Below, in pieces: positions 54,124 through 64,000 of a stretch of DNA of 64,000 bases (the stretch's first letter is position 1; each line of letters opens with the position of its first letter). The position numbers and the translations under genes are program-made. The stretch is from Peltaster fructicola (lineage: Eukaryota; Ascomycota; Dothideomycetes). The stretch lies in the NCBI GenBank assembly GCA_001592805.2, contig CP051142.1, positions 1,302,001 to 1,366,000 of the forward strand, given 5' to 3'. The notes under the pieces are model-generated. The model was given only the letters and a program-made list of their open reading frames with translations. It did not search any database and was not told the DNA's origin.

Positions 54124-56964
54124 TTATGATAGCAAGATCATCAGCATGACGCCTGCAATCATGCTGCCTTTGTGTGATCCTCTGTCATATGCGTTGCCTG
54201 TTAACGGCGCTGGTGACGATGTAACAGACGCTGAGGTCGTTGCAGAGGTATGGCCCTGAGTCGAAGTGAAGTTGCTATGCACACTTTCGGTGGCCATGGT
54301 AGAAGGCGGCTTTGCTATCACGCTTGTGGTGGAGGCATCGAGCTGTTGGCTTACTGGTGGTAACATCAAGGTCGAGGACACCACTACACTAGTTGTAGAG
54401 TCACCGAACAAGGATGAAGATGAAAGCGTGCCTGGTGATGCCGCCATGCTGTTCAACGGCTGCTCCGGATCACCTGGAGAAGTCGAGAGAACGGGAATAG
54501 TTGCAGTCGGCCGTATTCCAACGACTGTAGGCAATATTGATTGTCCCGATTGTTGTTGTTCCGTCCATTGCGGCGCATCGTTCGACAGACTGTAGGACGG
54601 CACAGTCTTGGCTGTCGTTGGTGCAAGTCCAGATGCTTGCGACACTTCCAAATCATCGCTCAATGATAATGGCCGTGTGCCTGAGTCGCTGGATGATGCG
54701 AATGACGATGTTGATGCGACAAAGAAGGACTGTCGTAATGTTTGCTGAGTATCTTTTGCAGTAGTTGTGCTTGATTGACCTGTGGCTTGATGCAGTGTTG
54801 GAGATGACGATGCCAATGTTTGCTGGAGATGTCCTGTTGTTATGGTTGTGGCAATAGCTAGTCCTCCTGAAGTGGTCTCGCCAGGAGACGGCTGAGGTGC
54901 GTGATCTGCCACACTTGAGTGCTCGTTTAGAGTGGCGGACATTCGGAGTGATGGTTGAGTTTTTGCAGCGTCAGACTCATTGTTCACGGACGCTGGGACC
55001 TGTTTCGATGATGTTGAGGTTGAAGAACCGGCTGGTGACCTTTGGGCCTCAGTGGACTGTAGCTGTGGTTGCAGCAGTTGACTCGACTGTGTCGTGTCCT
55101 CTATCGTCGATGCTGGCTTGACAGAGGTTGAATCTTGAATGACGATCGACGTCCTCGGATCTGAGCTACTCGCGGTGGTCTGTCTCGTAGGTTGCGAAGC
55201 CCAATCAGGACTGCTGCGAGGTGCTGCACTTGTGGTGAGCACCACGATCGTAGTGCTTGTGGGAGAAACTGTCGGGCTGATCACTGTGGGAGACGGCTTA
55301 GCTGGTGACACTGTAGGCTGCGAGGAGGTCGTAGGCGTTGGTACAGTCGGTAGGTCTGCGGAAGTGACAGCAGTGAGAGCAATCGGAGGGTCGATTATGC
55401 CCTGAAAGACTGGATTACAACTCGCCCACGCTGGGTCGAGTTGGCGAAGTTCTGCTGGCACCGCTAGAGTAGTCGTTAGCACACTCTGCTCGTAGACATA
55501 CATACTAGATTACCACATACAAAGCTGAGCCTGGTACTCGTCCTCGAAGATTGTGTTGCAATACATCGATGCAGCAGTGCCACAGCCTCGAGGATGTTTA
55601 GATCCGTATGGAAAGGCCTTGGCGTAGTACGCGCGAGGATTTGGATGTGTGAGATCCTCCACATTAAGACTGGATGAAGTGATGTTCACGTATCCGGCCA
55701 TGTAGCTGGCCCATTCCCAGTAATCAGGAGCATTCGCTTGCGCCATCGCAGTGATCGCTGCGTCAGGTATCTGGCTCTCCAATGTCGATACGGCAGAAGG
55801 AGGTAGTGTCAGTACATGGTTATAGTATGTTCCTCCTATAGCTGTGTTCCCGGGAGGTGCATTATTTGGAACGCCGCACACGCCTCCTTGCCGCTTGGTA
55901 GTCCAGGCGCTGAGAGTATCGAAAGCCAGATACATGCTTGGCGACACCATGGTTATACCATTAGTGACTAGCGTCCGTGGCCTGGAATCATGCTCAGTAC
56001 TGCTGCCACTTGCTGTCGGCCAGTAGTAGATATTCACACTCTTGCCATATATAGTACAACCGGTCTCGGATGCGTAAGTTGACTGGGCGCAAGTCACTAT
56101 GCCATAACAAAATGGATAGTTAGACGGCCGAGGGAAGATTTCGGGGACAGTAGTCTTTCCAACATTCGTTCCAAGGACGCTGCTGGAATAGGCATTGAGA
56201 AGCACATTGCACTCTGTATCAAGGATGATGCAAGAAGGGCTTGATGGGAGCGGCGCATTGGAGCGCGATGCTGGTCCTAGTTCAGTTGTCCGGCTGCTGC
56301 TTTCCGAAACAAGTCTTGTGGCGATGCTCGTAGTGCTCGCAGTGAAGCTGCCTCGGGCACGAGGGATACCGTCGATCGTTGTATACACATCTGCTGTCCC
56401 ATATGTCACTGGCTGTGTCCACGTCCAAGTATACGTGGTAATCCACTCGGTTTTTGTCAGGCCTAGTATGCTTCTGGTTACTGAGTAATATGAGGCAGAC
56501 AAAGCAGCACACTGCGCAGGGCTCAATGAGCTTGAAGATATGCTGTTCGCAGTGGACGAAGCAGGGGTAGAGGCGGATAATGTGGATATCGCCTGCAGGA
56601 AAAGCGTTGAGTTTGCGACGATATTTTGCGCAGATGGTATTGACCCGAGGGTGTTTGCAAGACTGGGCTGACTTCCACTTGTCTTTGTGCTCACGACTGG
56701 GAGCAAAGTCGTTGATACAGTGTCCTGGAGACCACCGATTCCACGTATAATAGCATCTCCAACTCCGGCAGGTGATGCCAATCGTGGTGCGATATATGTT
56801 GCAGAGGTCGCTATGCTGCTCATGTTGACATCCTCGAGTTTGTCCTGGGCCAGAATACTGCTTGAAACTGACACTGCTGGTGGATCGGTCGACTGAGACA
56901 AGCAGAAATGAGTGAGAACGAGGAATGAAGCAAGTAAACACATGAAATGCGAATGTACAGCCAT
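54124..56964 (-). CDS. Large secreted Ser/Thr-rich GPI-anchored protein, unknown function
   Basis: A predicted surface protein of 927 residues. Exons are 56964-55521 and 55463-54124, with a 57-bp intron (GTATGT donor, GCTAAC branch, CTCTAG acceptor) that removes the in-frame stop at 55510. The signal peptide is in MAVHSHFMCLLASFLVLTHF. The N-terminal half holds a Cys-containing folded domain (CIILDTECNVLLN, FCYGIVTCAQSTY, GCTIYGKSVNIYYWP) and ends CNTIFEDEYQAQLSVPAELR plus QLDPAWASC, a segment I have seen in several uncharacterised fungal wall proteins. The second half is a long Ser/Thr/Pro mucin-like stalk. The last residues (GSMIAGVMLMILLS, preceded by small residues) fit a GPI signal. The function is unknown; a wall or adhesion role is inferred. 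Confidence 0.85.
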
Positions 56965-57871
56965 ACTAAAGAAAGTGAGTGCGAGACGGAAGGAGAATGA
57001 TGGAGGGTGAGAAGAGAAAGCAGCAGGCTGAAGCGTATACAACAGTGGAGCTGTAACAGTCGCTGGATGCATGTGTGCGGCGCGAAAATTGAAGGACTCG
57101 AAGCATAATGGCTTGCGGCGAGCATGCTGGTCTGTTCAAGCAGCGGCCCCAGCAATAGAGCCCCAGCAGTAGACAAGCATATTCGTTTGTGCTTGCCATA
57201 AGAGCAATTCGCATCACGATATGGCTCTCTCGCCGGGATATCAGATGTTCGAACAAGGTCGTCTTGCTGTCGTCAATACAGCTCTACAACTGCAAAATAC
57301 TGTCTGTCGTCGGTGCTGAAGACGAGGACACCACTAGTTGCAACGTGACCTCGGAGGGCGCCGTAGTGTCTTCGCTGGTAGGTTGAGAGCATGGGAGAAG
57401 GTGAAGGATGAAGTGAAAATAGATCTAGCACCGCGGTTGTCGCTTGCCGAGACAGCAGGAAAGCGCTTCGTAGGCCGTTCTCATAGGTCGGACAAGCGAG
57501 CGATGCCCCTGAGTAATGGGAGCAGTAACAAACACGGGCTCGCTGATGACAATCACCTGATTGACGAACAGACCGTTCACTCATGTTGCATTGACTTGGC
57601 TAATTGCATAGACGGACTATACTTCGCGCTATGAGGTCGCCATGTTGTCTGTACTTGAGACGAACATACTGGCAGTCCACTTGGCTCGCACGAGAGTTGC
57701 CGTTAATCAGTTGATCTGTGTGTTTCAGTGCAGTCTGAAGTCAGTCTGCCTTTGTGAGCCTCTTTGGCTATCATCCTGCATTACGGGTACATCGTGTGCT
57801 AAGCTGCATCGTGCTGCCATCGCCTTGGCTGTTGTGGATCGCGGTTTGCAATCATCCTTAGGACTCAGCAC
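56965..57871. other. Intergenic, 907 bp
   Basis: Promoter of the GPI-protein gene and 3' region of SmB, both on the minus strand. No gene seen. Confidence 0.45.
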
Positions 57872-58667
57872 TCAACGACCTTGGTAGCCGCCAGGTGGTG
57901 GAAAGCCACGTCCTCCTGGTGGGAATTGCTGCTGAAAGCCTGGTGGTGGACCTCCTTGGAAGCCTGGGAAGCCTGGAGCTCCTCCTGGTGGAGGTGGTGC
58001 AAAGCCTCTTCCAAACCCGCCTGGTGGACCACCAAACTGTGGGCCTCCTGGGAAGCCTCCTGGTGGTGGAAAGCCGCCAAAAGCAGGCCCACCAAACGCT
58101 GGACCACCAACGCCGACAGCCGGGCCTTGCAGACCACTGCCACGACCCGCTGGACGACTGATACCCGGAGCTGCTGCTGTCGCTGTAGCTGGAACCGGAG
58201 CTTGCTTCTCGCTGCCAAGTCGTGCGCTTGGATCTGCTGGTGGAGGACCATCTGCAGTGCAGCCGACGATTTCTGCACCGCGGACTATCAACATGCCGAG
58301 TGTACGCTTCTCTTCTGACTCAAGGAACTTCTCGCCTTGACCCTTCACCTTGCGCCTTGTCTTTCTGAGCTCCTCGGCGTCGACGAGGACGACGTTCATG
58401 TGCTGTGGGGTGTGAGCTGAGGACTACAAATAGGTGTTCAATCCTTACCCTATCGAAGCCAAGCATCTGGCCAGTGATCTGACGACCATCCTTCATTTCA
58501 ACGCGCATGCGGTGATTCACCTAATACAATCAGTATGTCGCATATACACCGCCATCGTGAACTCACGAAATTGACCTAGTGATGCATATCAGCTATGTTC
58601 ATAAGCCAAGAGTCCTTGTCAAGGATTTGGATAGACTTACCATCTTCAACTGCTTGCGTGTAGCCAT
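57872..58667 (-). CDS. SMB1: Spliceosomal Sm protein B
   Basis: A core subunit of the Sm heptamer on U1, U2, U4 and U5 snRNPs. I read four exons: 58667-58641, 58575-58567 (9 nt), 58520-58449 and 58402-57872, giving 212 residues. The Sm1 motif is KMVNFVNHRMRVEMKDGRQI with GQMLGFDRHMNVVLVDAEEL. Sm2 is EKRTLGMLIVRGAEIVGCTA, followed by the B-specific DGPPPADPSARL. The C-terminal tail is Gly/Pro/Phe-rich (GGFPPPGGFPGGPQFGG, RGFAPPPPGG), as in SmB of animals and filamentous fungi but unlike the short yeast protein. The 9-nt exon encodes Val-Asn-Phe; with it, spacing from LKM to the RMR block equals that of human SmB as I remember it. The gene is divergent from uL5. Confidence 0.92.
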
Positions 58668-59116
58668 GGCTGCGCCTTCTTTGCGACGAGTCTCCTTTTA
58701 GGAAGACTCCTACGCAGATTTGTGGTGTTCTTTAGCTGTTTCGCCGTCGATTGGCATGAAGGGTAATCCCTCGTGAAGTCGACTTGGACTCTTGAAAGCT
58801 TCGCGCTCACTCTTGCAGTTGTCGCTGTCGTCCACAGTTGTACTTGCTGCGCTACCTGGGCGAGCTCGCCTGCTGGATTGTACGATTTCGTATTGTTGAA
58901 GGCTACTTTGTGTGTAATGCAAGTAGACGTTGTGCTGTCGCAAAAGTTCACCTGCAAGGCTCGAAGCTCGCGCGTCGACCGAGCGTGGTAGAGCGGACCA
59001 TTCCCGCACTGCCAAGAAAAACTGCTCGCACTTGGAGAATCCAGCGACAACTCCAGACTCGTCACATCTACGAACGACTTCGACAACCACTTATCGGCCT
59101 CGATACATCAGACACA
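58668..59116. promoter_or_regulatory. Shared divergent promoter, SmB / ribosomal protein uL5
   Basis: A 449-bp region between two RNA/translation housekeeping genes. I called no specific ribosomal-protein promoter element. Confidence 0.45.
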
Positions 59117-59809
59117 ATGGTACGCATGCGCAACAGTCTTCTGCAGGTATGCCATGGCTAGCTGGATGACTGACAAGATTGCAGGCCGAAGGAAAAGCAG
59201 CAAACCCAATGCGCGAGCTTCGCATCCAGAAGCTCGTGCTCAACATCTCTGTGGGAGAGTCTGGTGACAGACTTACTCGTGCCGCAAAGGTCCTGGAACA
59301 ACTCTCTGGTCAGACTCCAGTCTACAGTATGTCGAAGCCGCAGTAGGAGGAAAGGCTCAGCATTGATAACACTTTCCCCAGGCAAGGCCCGATACACTGT
59401 CCGTACCTTTGGTATCCGACGTAACGAAAAGATCGCCGTGCACGTCACAGTCCGTGGACCAAAGGCAGAAGAGATTCTCGAGCGTGGCCTCAAGGTCAAG
59501 GAGTACGAGCTCCGAAAGCGAAACTTCTCAGAGAGCGGCAACTTTGGTTTCGGTATCTCAGAGCACATCGATCTTGGTATCAAGTACGACCCAGCCATCG
59601 GTATCTTCGGAATGGACTTCTACTGCTGCATGTGAGTTTGGATGTATCGGCAACTTTGGCTCGAGACTGACAACAACAACAGGACTCGCCCAGGTGAGCG
59701 TGTTGCACGACGACGACGTGCCAAGTCCCGAGTTGGTGCCTCCCACCGAATCAACCAAGGTGAGGTCGTCAAGTGGTACAAGAACAGATTCGAGGGAATC
59801 GTTCGATGA
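59117..59809 (+). CDS. RPL11: 60S ribosomal protein uL5 (RPL11)
   Basis: A large-subunit protein in the 5S RNP at the central protuberance. Exons are 59117-59119 (ATG only), 59185-59326, 59382-59631 and 59683-59809, giving 173 residues (yeast Rpl11 is 174). Introns are 65, 55 and 51 bp. The sequence starts [21 protein letters not shown], then [60 protein letters not shown] and [18 protein letters not shown], ending [12 protein letters not shown]. These match the eukaryotic uL5 pattern throughout. The first intron lies directly after the start codon; the unspliced reading [10 protein letters not shown] would add non-conserved residues and then lose frame. Confidence 0.96.
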
Positions 59810-60960
59810 GCGCAGCCAAGAGCATAGATGGCATGTCATTACTGGTTCGGCGCATAAGAGCATGGGACGATAACGATGGTGCATACTACATAGTGCTACA
59901 AGACACTTGTCACACTAAGGCCTATCAGAGCTTGTCTCTACAATTGCTTGTGCAAGATCACTACAATGGAGGACTCGTTCGGGCGAGTACCGTTCAACCA
60001 TTCGATTGCTGCACACTGCTTCTCTGTTTCATATTGTCAGCGAGGCTGAGGACTCGCATACGGTAAGTGAAGTGCTGCTTTCCAGTGGCTTTTTCTATTC
60101 TTTTCAGAGCAGAAGTCCAGCCATTGCGACAGCTGCTGGTGTCGCAGTTGTGACAGCTAATCACTTGCTCGGAGTCGACAAAGGAATAGCAGCACTGCTG
60201 GCAGCTGCTGTACCACTCATTCAACTAGGCGTTGATGCATCACTGCCATCGCTGCATAACATCGCAGTTGCGTCTCATAAATCTCGTGTCTGGCTGGCGA
60301 TACTGATCATGCACGTCGCAAGGAAGGGATGCGCTCGAGGGGACGTTATCGTCTCGTATAATACCACCTGGAGTGCTGGTCAATCCCTGCTGTTGTCTAC
60401 TTTCTTTATGACTTGCCTGTGGCGCAGAGTGGCAAGGCTACCGCCAGCATGAAAACAGATCGTGTAATCCTTGTTATGACTGTAGACTGCACCGATGTAC
60501 TACTTCCCTAGCACTGCTACATAGGACGAAGCTGGTCTATGAGTGTTTCTTTTGTCAAATGGTAGATATCATGAGCTTCGGACACTGACTGCACGACATG
60601 GTAGACACTCCACGCTCTTTTGCGAACCTCGGATCATGGGCCGTCGTGTTATGAAGCAGTGATCCTCACGAGTACATGTTGCTCCAATCATGAGTACTGC
60701 AAGCTGCAGCTGAATGTCACGACGGCTTGGCGAATGCTTGTTCCGATGCTGCTAGGAGGCTGGCCAAACACATGCCGACTGGAGGATCGCACAGGACATC
60801 ATTATTGGCAACAACTTGTCACTATTGAGTGGTTCTAGACGCTCGACTATTTCATCAAAGCCTGGTAGGAACGCGTAGACTCGAAATTAGAGCTTTTTGA
60901 ATACTACTGCACAGTATGTCTTACGGTTCTAGTATCTCCGTCTATTCTAAGACTGTCCAC
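59810..60960. other. 1.15-kb region between convergent genes
   Basis: No confident gene. The frame at 60006-60452 (plus) has an Ala/Val/Leu-rich stretch (ATAAGVAVVTANHLLGVDKG) but no family I recognise. Confidence 0.4.
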
Positions 60961-61626
60961 CTAGACCGCTGCAACCAATCCTGCGAATAATGCACCCAAG
61001 CCGATGGCGCCGACGGTTTGCATGCTGGCTGCACCGCTCCTGGTTGTAGTGCCGGCGCTGTTCGCCGCAGAGGCTACACTTGTAGTAGTTGTTCCTTGCA
61101 CACTTGTGGTGCTGCCGCCGGATACCACATTGCTACCGGAAGCACTGGCAGATGTCGTGGAAGCAGTGTTTGTGGTCGACTGTTGAGCAGTGATCGAAGA
61201 GGCGACGCTGATAGTGGCCGCACTGTGAATTGATTAGCCTGACGCACAAAGGATCACTCGGGAGTCATACCCAGTGGAGAACGATGTCGAAGCACCAGAC
61301 GCGCAGCTTGCAGTCTGAGGCAGGTTGGTGATTCCTACACCAGCGCAGATAGTGTTGGCGTAGTTGATAGTTGCTGAGGCATCAATGTTAGCATCCATCG
61401 AGCATTGGAATTACTCCAACAAACCTTGCTGGTCGTCTGCGCTGCACACTTTCGAGACACAGCACGCGAGGCCCTGGATCCACGCTGATGATCCACAGAT
61501 GCAAGCAACATCAAACTGGCTGCAGCCATTGTAATTGGTGACGCAACTTTGTGCACATGTTGGAAGGCTGTCGGCAAGGACTGTTGTTGCCAGGAAGGCG
61601 ATCGATGCGATCTTGAAGCCGTACAT
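60961..61626 (-). CDS. CFEM-domain GPI-anchored surface protein
   Basis: A fungal extracellular Cys-rich protein of about 188 residues. CFEM proteins act in haem uptake, wall structure or host interaction. Exons are 61626-61425, 61373-61271 and 61222-60961, with introns of 51 and 48 bp. The signal peptide is MYGFKIASIAFLATTVLADS. The CFEM cysteines run CAQSC, GCSQFDVACIC, LACCVSKVC, TICAGVG and, nearer the tail, ASCASGA. The Asp in CSQFDVACIC occupies the position of the haem-iron ligand in Csa2-type CFEM proteins, so haem binding is possible. A Ser/Thr/Ala/Gly-rich stalk and hydrophobic tail (MQTVGAIGLGALFAGLVAAV) with small residues before it indicate a GPI anchor. Confidence 0.9.
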
Positions 61627-61956
61627 CTTCAGTGTGGTGATGGAGTATTTGCGAAATGGAAAATAATCTGAGCAGCAGCAGCGAGGGAGATATGATCAAC
61701 AACGCAGGGTCGTGCTGTACGCGAAAGCTTCCTAGCTATCAGACGGGTTAACCACGTTGAATACTAAGCCAAATGTGGAACACTACCGGGCTTGGTAAAG
61801 AGCTGGTACCACAAGATTTTCAAGACCATTGGTGTGGCAAGATCCGCGCTCATTTCTGCAGCACATTCTTCAGGGATGGCGTACTTGCGAGCGCCTGCAT
61901 GAGCTGAGGAGTTGCACAATACCTGGACGAGAGGATCGGATCTACTTTCGTCTAGT
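61627..61956. other. Intergenic, 330 bp
   Basis: CFEM promoter and 3' region of the regulator upstream; both are on the minus strand. No gene seen. Confidence 0.45.
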
Positions 61957-64000
61957 TTACCAGCTTGGGATCTCCAGCCAGTTGGTATCGAAGAAGTGCT
62001 GCGAGAGCCAGGCATCGGTGATGTCGTCGAACCCAATGCCGAGCTCGCCAACATCCATCTCGTCGCTCGGCTCCAAGGCTACTGATACTGGAGTCTGCAC
62101 ATGCCCTAGTTGAGCATTCACGGTCTTTTCTGGTGCCGAGTCAGCGGCATACGAGCATTCCGGCCTCTTCAATGTACCTGCGGGCTTTCTGTCGGCGAGC
62201 AGCTGCCTCTTCAGAGTTTGCAGCATGCGTATGCCCTCGGCTGCGGGAGGCACCTGGTCCTGGTAATACTCAAGTATATTGATCGCTTGTTCCCACGACT
62301 TGTGTATCTCGGCGTCATCTGCTGCCACCTGACAAGACTTGATTGTAGCAAGAAGCACCATCAATGACGCACAGGTAAAGACCGTCGTGTGCCACGCAGA
62401 GGAACGGTGCGATTCCATCAGGTGAGCATGAGTTTCGCTGATGAGATCTTGGGCTGTACCCAGACACCTTACGCAACAGCTTCTGATCACATCGTCCTCC
62501 AGTGCTCGAGCACGAGACTTTGTGAGAAGTCTTCGGGATGTGGCGAGCATGAGGAGTGGCCGTGTCGACAGTAATCGGACGTAGAGTATCCTAGAGCGCA
62601 ACACTCGTTGTTGCAGACGAACGTGGCTGTCAGTGTGTAGATCGTGCTCAACCAAGAGCCATTCTGGAACTTTAGCAACGAAGTTGTCGATGCGTTTAGT
62701 GAAGCCTATCACCGCAGTCACCATGGAATGGGCTTCGTCCTCTGCGTTTCGTTCTGACGTGACCGTGTTTCCTGTGTAGAAGGTCGAAAGGATGTCTTCC
62801 AGTATGTCGAAGAGAAGGCAAGAGTAGTTGAACAGCCCCAGTTTTGGAAGCTGCTCTCGTGGTTGCACGCCACGGATGTCCTCACTGAGGTATTCGTCAT
62901 CTATCATAGAAGGCAGTGGTAGATCTGTCTTCTGTGTTGCTGCAGGCCGTCCGAAGACCATTGCCACGACACGATCCAGTGATATGCATGTATGCCAGAT
63001 TCGTCGTCTCATCTCAGTCTGCAGCTGGCTTCTTTCACTGTCGATAGTCGAGTCCATGTGCAGACCAATGCTTTGCCCAGCACGCACTGCCAAACCGATT
63101 GCATTCCAACACCGCACCGCGTGATGGGTCGATTGTAGATACACAACGATGAGGAGTAACAGCTGCATCATCGATATGGTAGCTGTATCCAGAACATCGT
63201 AACAGAACGTTCTCCGCGATCGCTGGTAGAACTCGTCTGCTAGTGACACTTTGTGATCGTTGGGAACCAGCTTGCTAGATCTGCAGCCGATTGCAAAGAC
63301 GATGTTCAAAGCAGACATGAACATAGTCTCGTCGAACTCAGGCTGTTCCGGATCGTTCTCCGCGCTCCATAGCTGCTCATACTGGTGCATGAAGCTCTGT
63401 TTGTGCAGAACTGGAAAGAGTGGGTGTATGTACTCCCAGAAGCATCGTACATAATCGTCCGCATCCCGACGTCTGGGCAGTAATGTCTGTGAGCCGTCGC
63501 TGACGAACATCTTCTCCGGCGGACGAAAGTTGACACGAGCACTGGCAGACTTCCTCTGTCCAAGGACAAGTGGTTGAGGATCAACAGTGTTGACAGGCTC
63601 ATCCGCTATTGTGTGCATAAAGGCAACGGTCGAGCTGGGACCATAGACGCCATTGATGCTGTCTCGACTCTGGGTCTCTGGAGTGTCTATCGCTCGGTCA
63701 ACGACATGTGGTAGTGATGGTCTCTGAGCGGTCTGCGAACGAGCAAAGTCTATATTTCTGTTGATAGGAGCAAAGCCTGAAGTGACAGGATAGTGTGTGG
63801 TTTGTCGCTCTCCTTGAGATGGCGTGGTCTGATACTGGTCGACGAGTTCTGACGGTCCTCGAGAACTCGCCTTTCGTTTGACCGTGCTGCGGTCGTATGA
63901 ACAGGAGCTGCCAACACCTCTGCGTTCACAAGCCAGGCAGACAGGACGCTCGCCGCCACAACGTGTCTTGCGGTCGCGACATGTTTCACAAGCTTGATTG
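61957..64000 (-). CDS. Zn2Cys6 transcription factor (N-terminus cut by window)
   Basis: A binuclear zinc-cluster regulator whose first residues lie beyond the right edge. The frame is open from 64000 down to the stop at 61957, about 680 residues. It opens at the window edge in the cluster: QACETCRDRKTRCGGERPVC, LACERRGVGSSC. After a Ser/Gln/Pro-rich linker comes the fungal_trans domain: DADDYVRCFWEYIHPLFPVL, ALNIVFAIGCRSSKL, CWNAIGLAVRAGQSIGLHMD and RRRIWHTCISLDRVVAMVFG with RPAAT. The C-terminus is acidic (DEMDVGELGIGFDDITDAWL) as in activation domains. Family layout resembles regulators of secondary or nitrogen/carbon catabolism, but the target is unknown. It lies 330 bp upstream of the CFEM gene on the same strand. 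Confidence 0.9.
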   Translation of the reverse strand, partial: NQACETCRDRKTRCGGERPVCLACERRGVGSSCSYDRSTVKRKASSRGPSELVDQYQTTPSQGERQTTHYPVTSGFAPINRNIDFARSQTAQRPSLPHVVDRAIDTPETQSRDSINGVYGPSSTVAFMHTIADEPVNTVDPQPLVLGQRKSASARVNFRPPEKMFVSDGSQTLLPRRRDADDYVRCFWEYIHPLFPVLHKQSFMHQYEQLWSAENDPEQPEFDETMFMSALNIVFAIGCRSSKLVPNDHKVSLADEFYQRSRRTFCYDVLDTATISMMQLLLLIVVYLQSTHHAVRCWNAIGLAVRAGQSIGLHMDSTIDSERSQLQTEMRRRIWHTCISLDRVVAMVFGRPAATQKTDLPLPSMIDDEYLSEDIRGVQPREQLPKLGLFNYSCLLFDILEDILSTFYTGNTVTSERNAEDEAHSMVTAVIGFTKRIDNFVAKVPEWLLVEHDLHTDSHVRLQQRVLRSRILYVRLLSTRPLLMLATSRRLLTKSRARALEDDVIRSCCVRCLGTAQDLISETHAHLMESHRSSAWHTTVFTCASLMVLLATIKSCQVAADDAEIHKSWEQAINILEYYQDQVPPAAEGIRMLQTLKRQLLADRKPAGTLKRPECSYAADSAPEKTVNAQLGHVQTPVSVALEPSDEMDVGELGIGFDDITDAWLSQHFFDTNWLEIPSW

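Noticed and set aside
54124-57072. Two separate secreted proteins on the minus strand
   Set aside because: A well-formed 57-bp intron joins them, restoring a conserved-looking segment; the second part alone lacks a signal peptide.
57881-58318. 145-codon Trp/Ala/Ser-rich plus-strand frame
   Set aside because: Antisense to the Gly/Pro-rich SmB tail, whose repetitive codons keep the other strand open.
1-64000. tRNA, rRNA, CRISPR or intact transposon
   Set aside because: No cloverleaf-like or TTCGANTCC-type B-box context with a matching acceptor stem was found by eye, no regularly spaced repeats, and no transposase or reverse-transcriptase motifs. A tRNAscan or repeat search would be decisive.

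Overview
The window is nuclear DNA of a filamentous ascomycete. Genes are split by many short GT-AG introns (mostly 43-66 bp, often with CTGAC/CTAAC-like branch sites). The gene set includes a velvet regulator, Zn2Cys6 factors, CFEM and GPI-anchored wall proteins, and a fungal-type squalene epoxidase. This fits Pezizomycotina; the gene style suggests Dothideomycetes, but the class is an inference. I support 30 protein-coding genes, two of them cut by the window edges. I see no rRNA, tRNA, CRISPR array or intact transposon.

Layout. 0-6 kb: a Ran-binding-domain protein (cut at the left edge), then a Zn2Cys6 regulator divergent from an MFS exporter. 6.5-14 kb: NAD(P)HX epimerase, an ER membrane PDI, a complex I 29.9-kDa subunit, the succinate/fumarate carrier and DHFR. 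14-26.6 kb: an RNA-metabolism-rich block with RPB9 divergent from ESS1, two unknown genes, a small disordered protein, an FBXO9/Hrt3-type F-box protein, the mRNA capping guanylyltransferase (with an apparent one-base frameshift) and an EST1/SMG7-like protein. 26.6-28.9 kb: no confident gene. 28.9-34 kb: an FHIP-like dynein-cargo adaptor and a RING-ZZ-SH3 protein. 34.9-38.2 kb: secreted lysophospholipase and squalene monooxygenase, tail to tail. 38.2-41.2 kb: largely empty. 41.2-46.3 kb: a velvet protein and CTP synthase. 46.5-51.2 kb: the SMC5/6 subunit NSE4, a DHA1-type MFS transporter and an aldo/keto reductase. 52.4-57 kb: a GH17 wall glucanase and a large Ser/Thr-rich GPI protein. 57.9-59.8 kb: SmB divergent from ribosomal protein uL5. 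61-64 kb: a CFEM GPI protein and a Zn2Cys6 factor cut by the right edge.

Most genes are single-copy housekeeping or cell-surface genes in the mixed order usual for fungi. Local associations worth noting are the regulator/exporter pair at 2-6 kb, the RNA polymerase II group (RPB9, ESS1, capping enzyme) within 9 kb, and several wall proteins between 52 and 62 kb. The most unusual observation is a 363-bp intron in RPB9 that stays open in frame and encodes a second, different CxxC-containing C-terminus. Other oddities are start-codon-only coding exons (ESS1, uL5), a 9-nt exon in SmB, a ZZ finger that has lost two cysteines of one zinc site, and a 10-bp tail-to-tail CDS overlap.

Gene models were built by eye from reading frame, splice signals and remembered family motifs. 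No alignment or transcript data were available.
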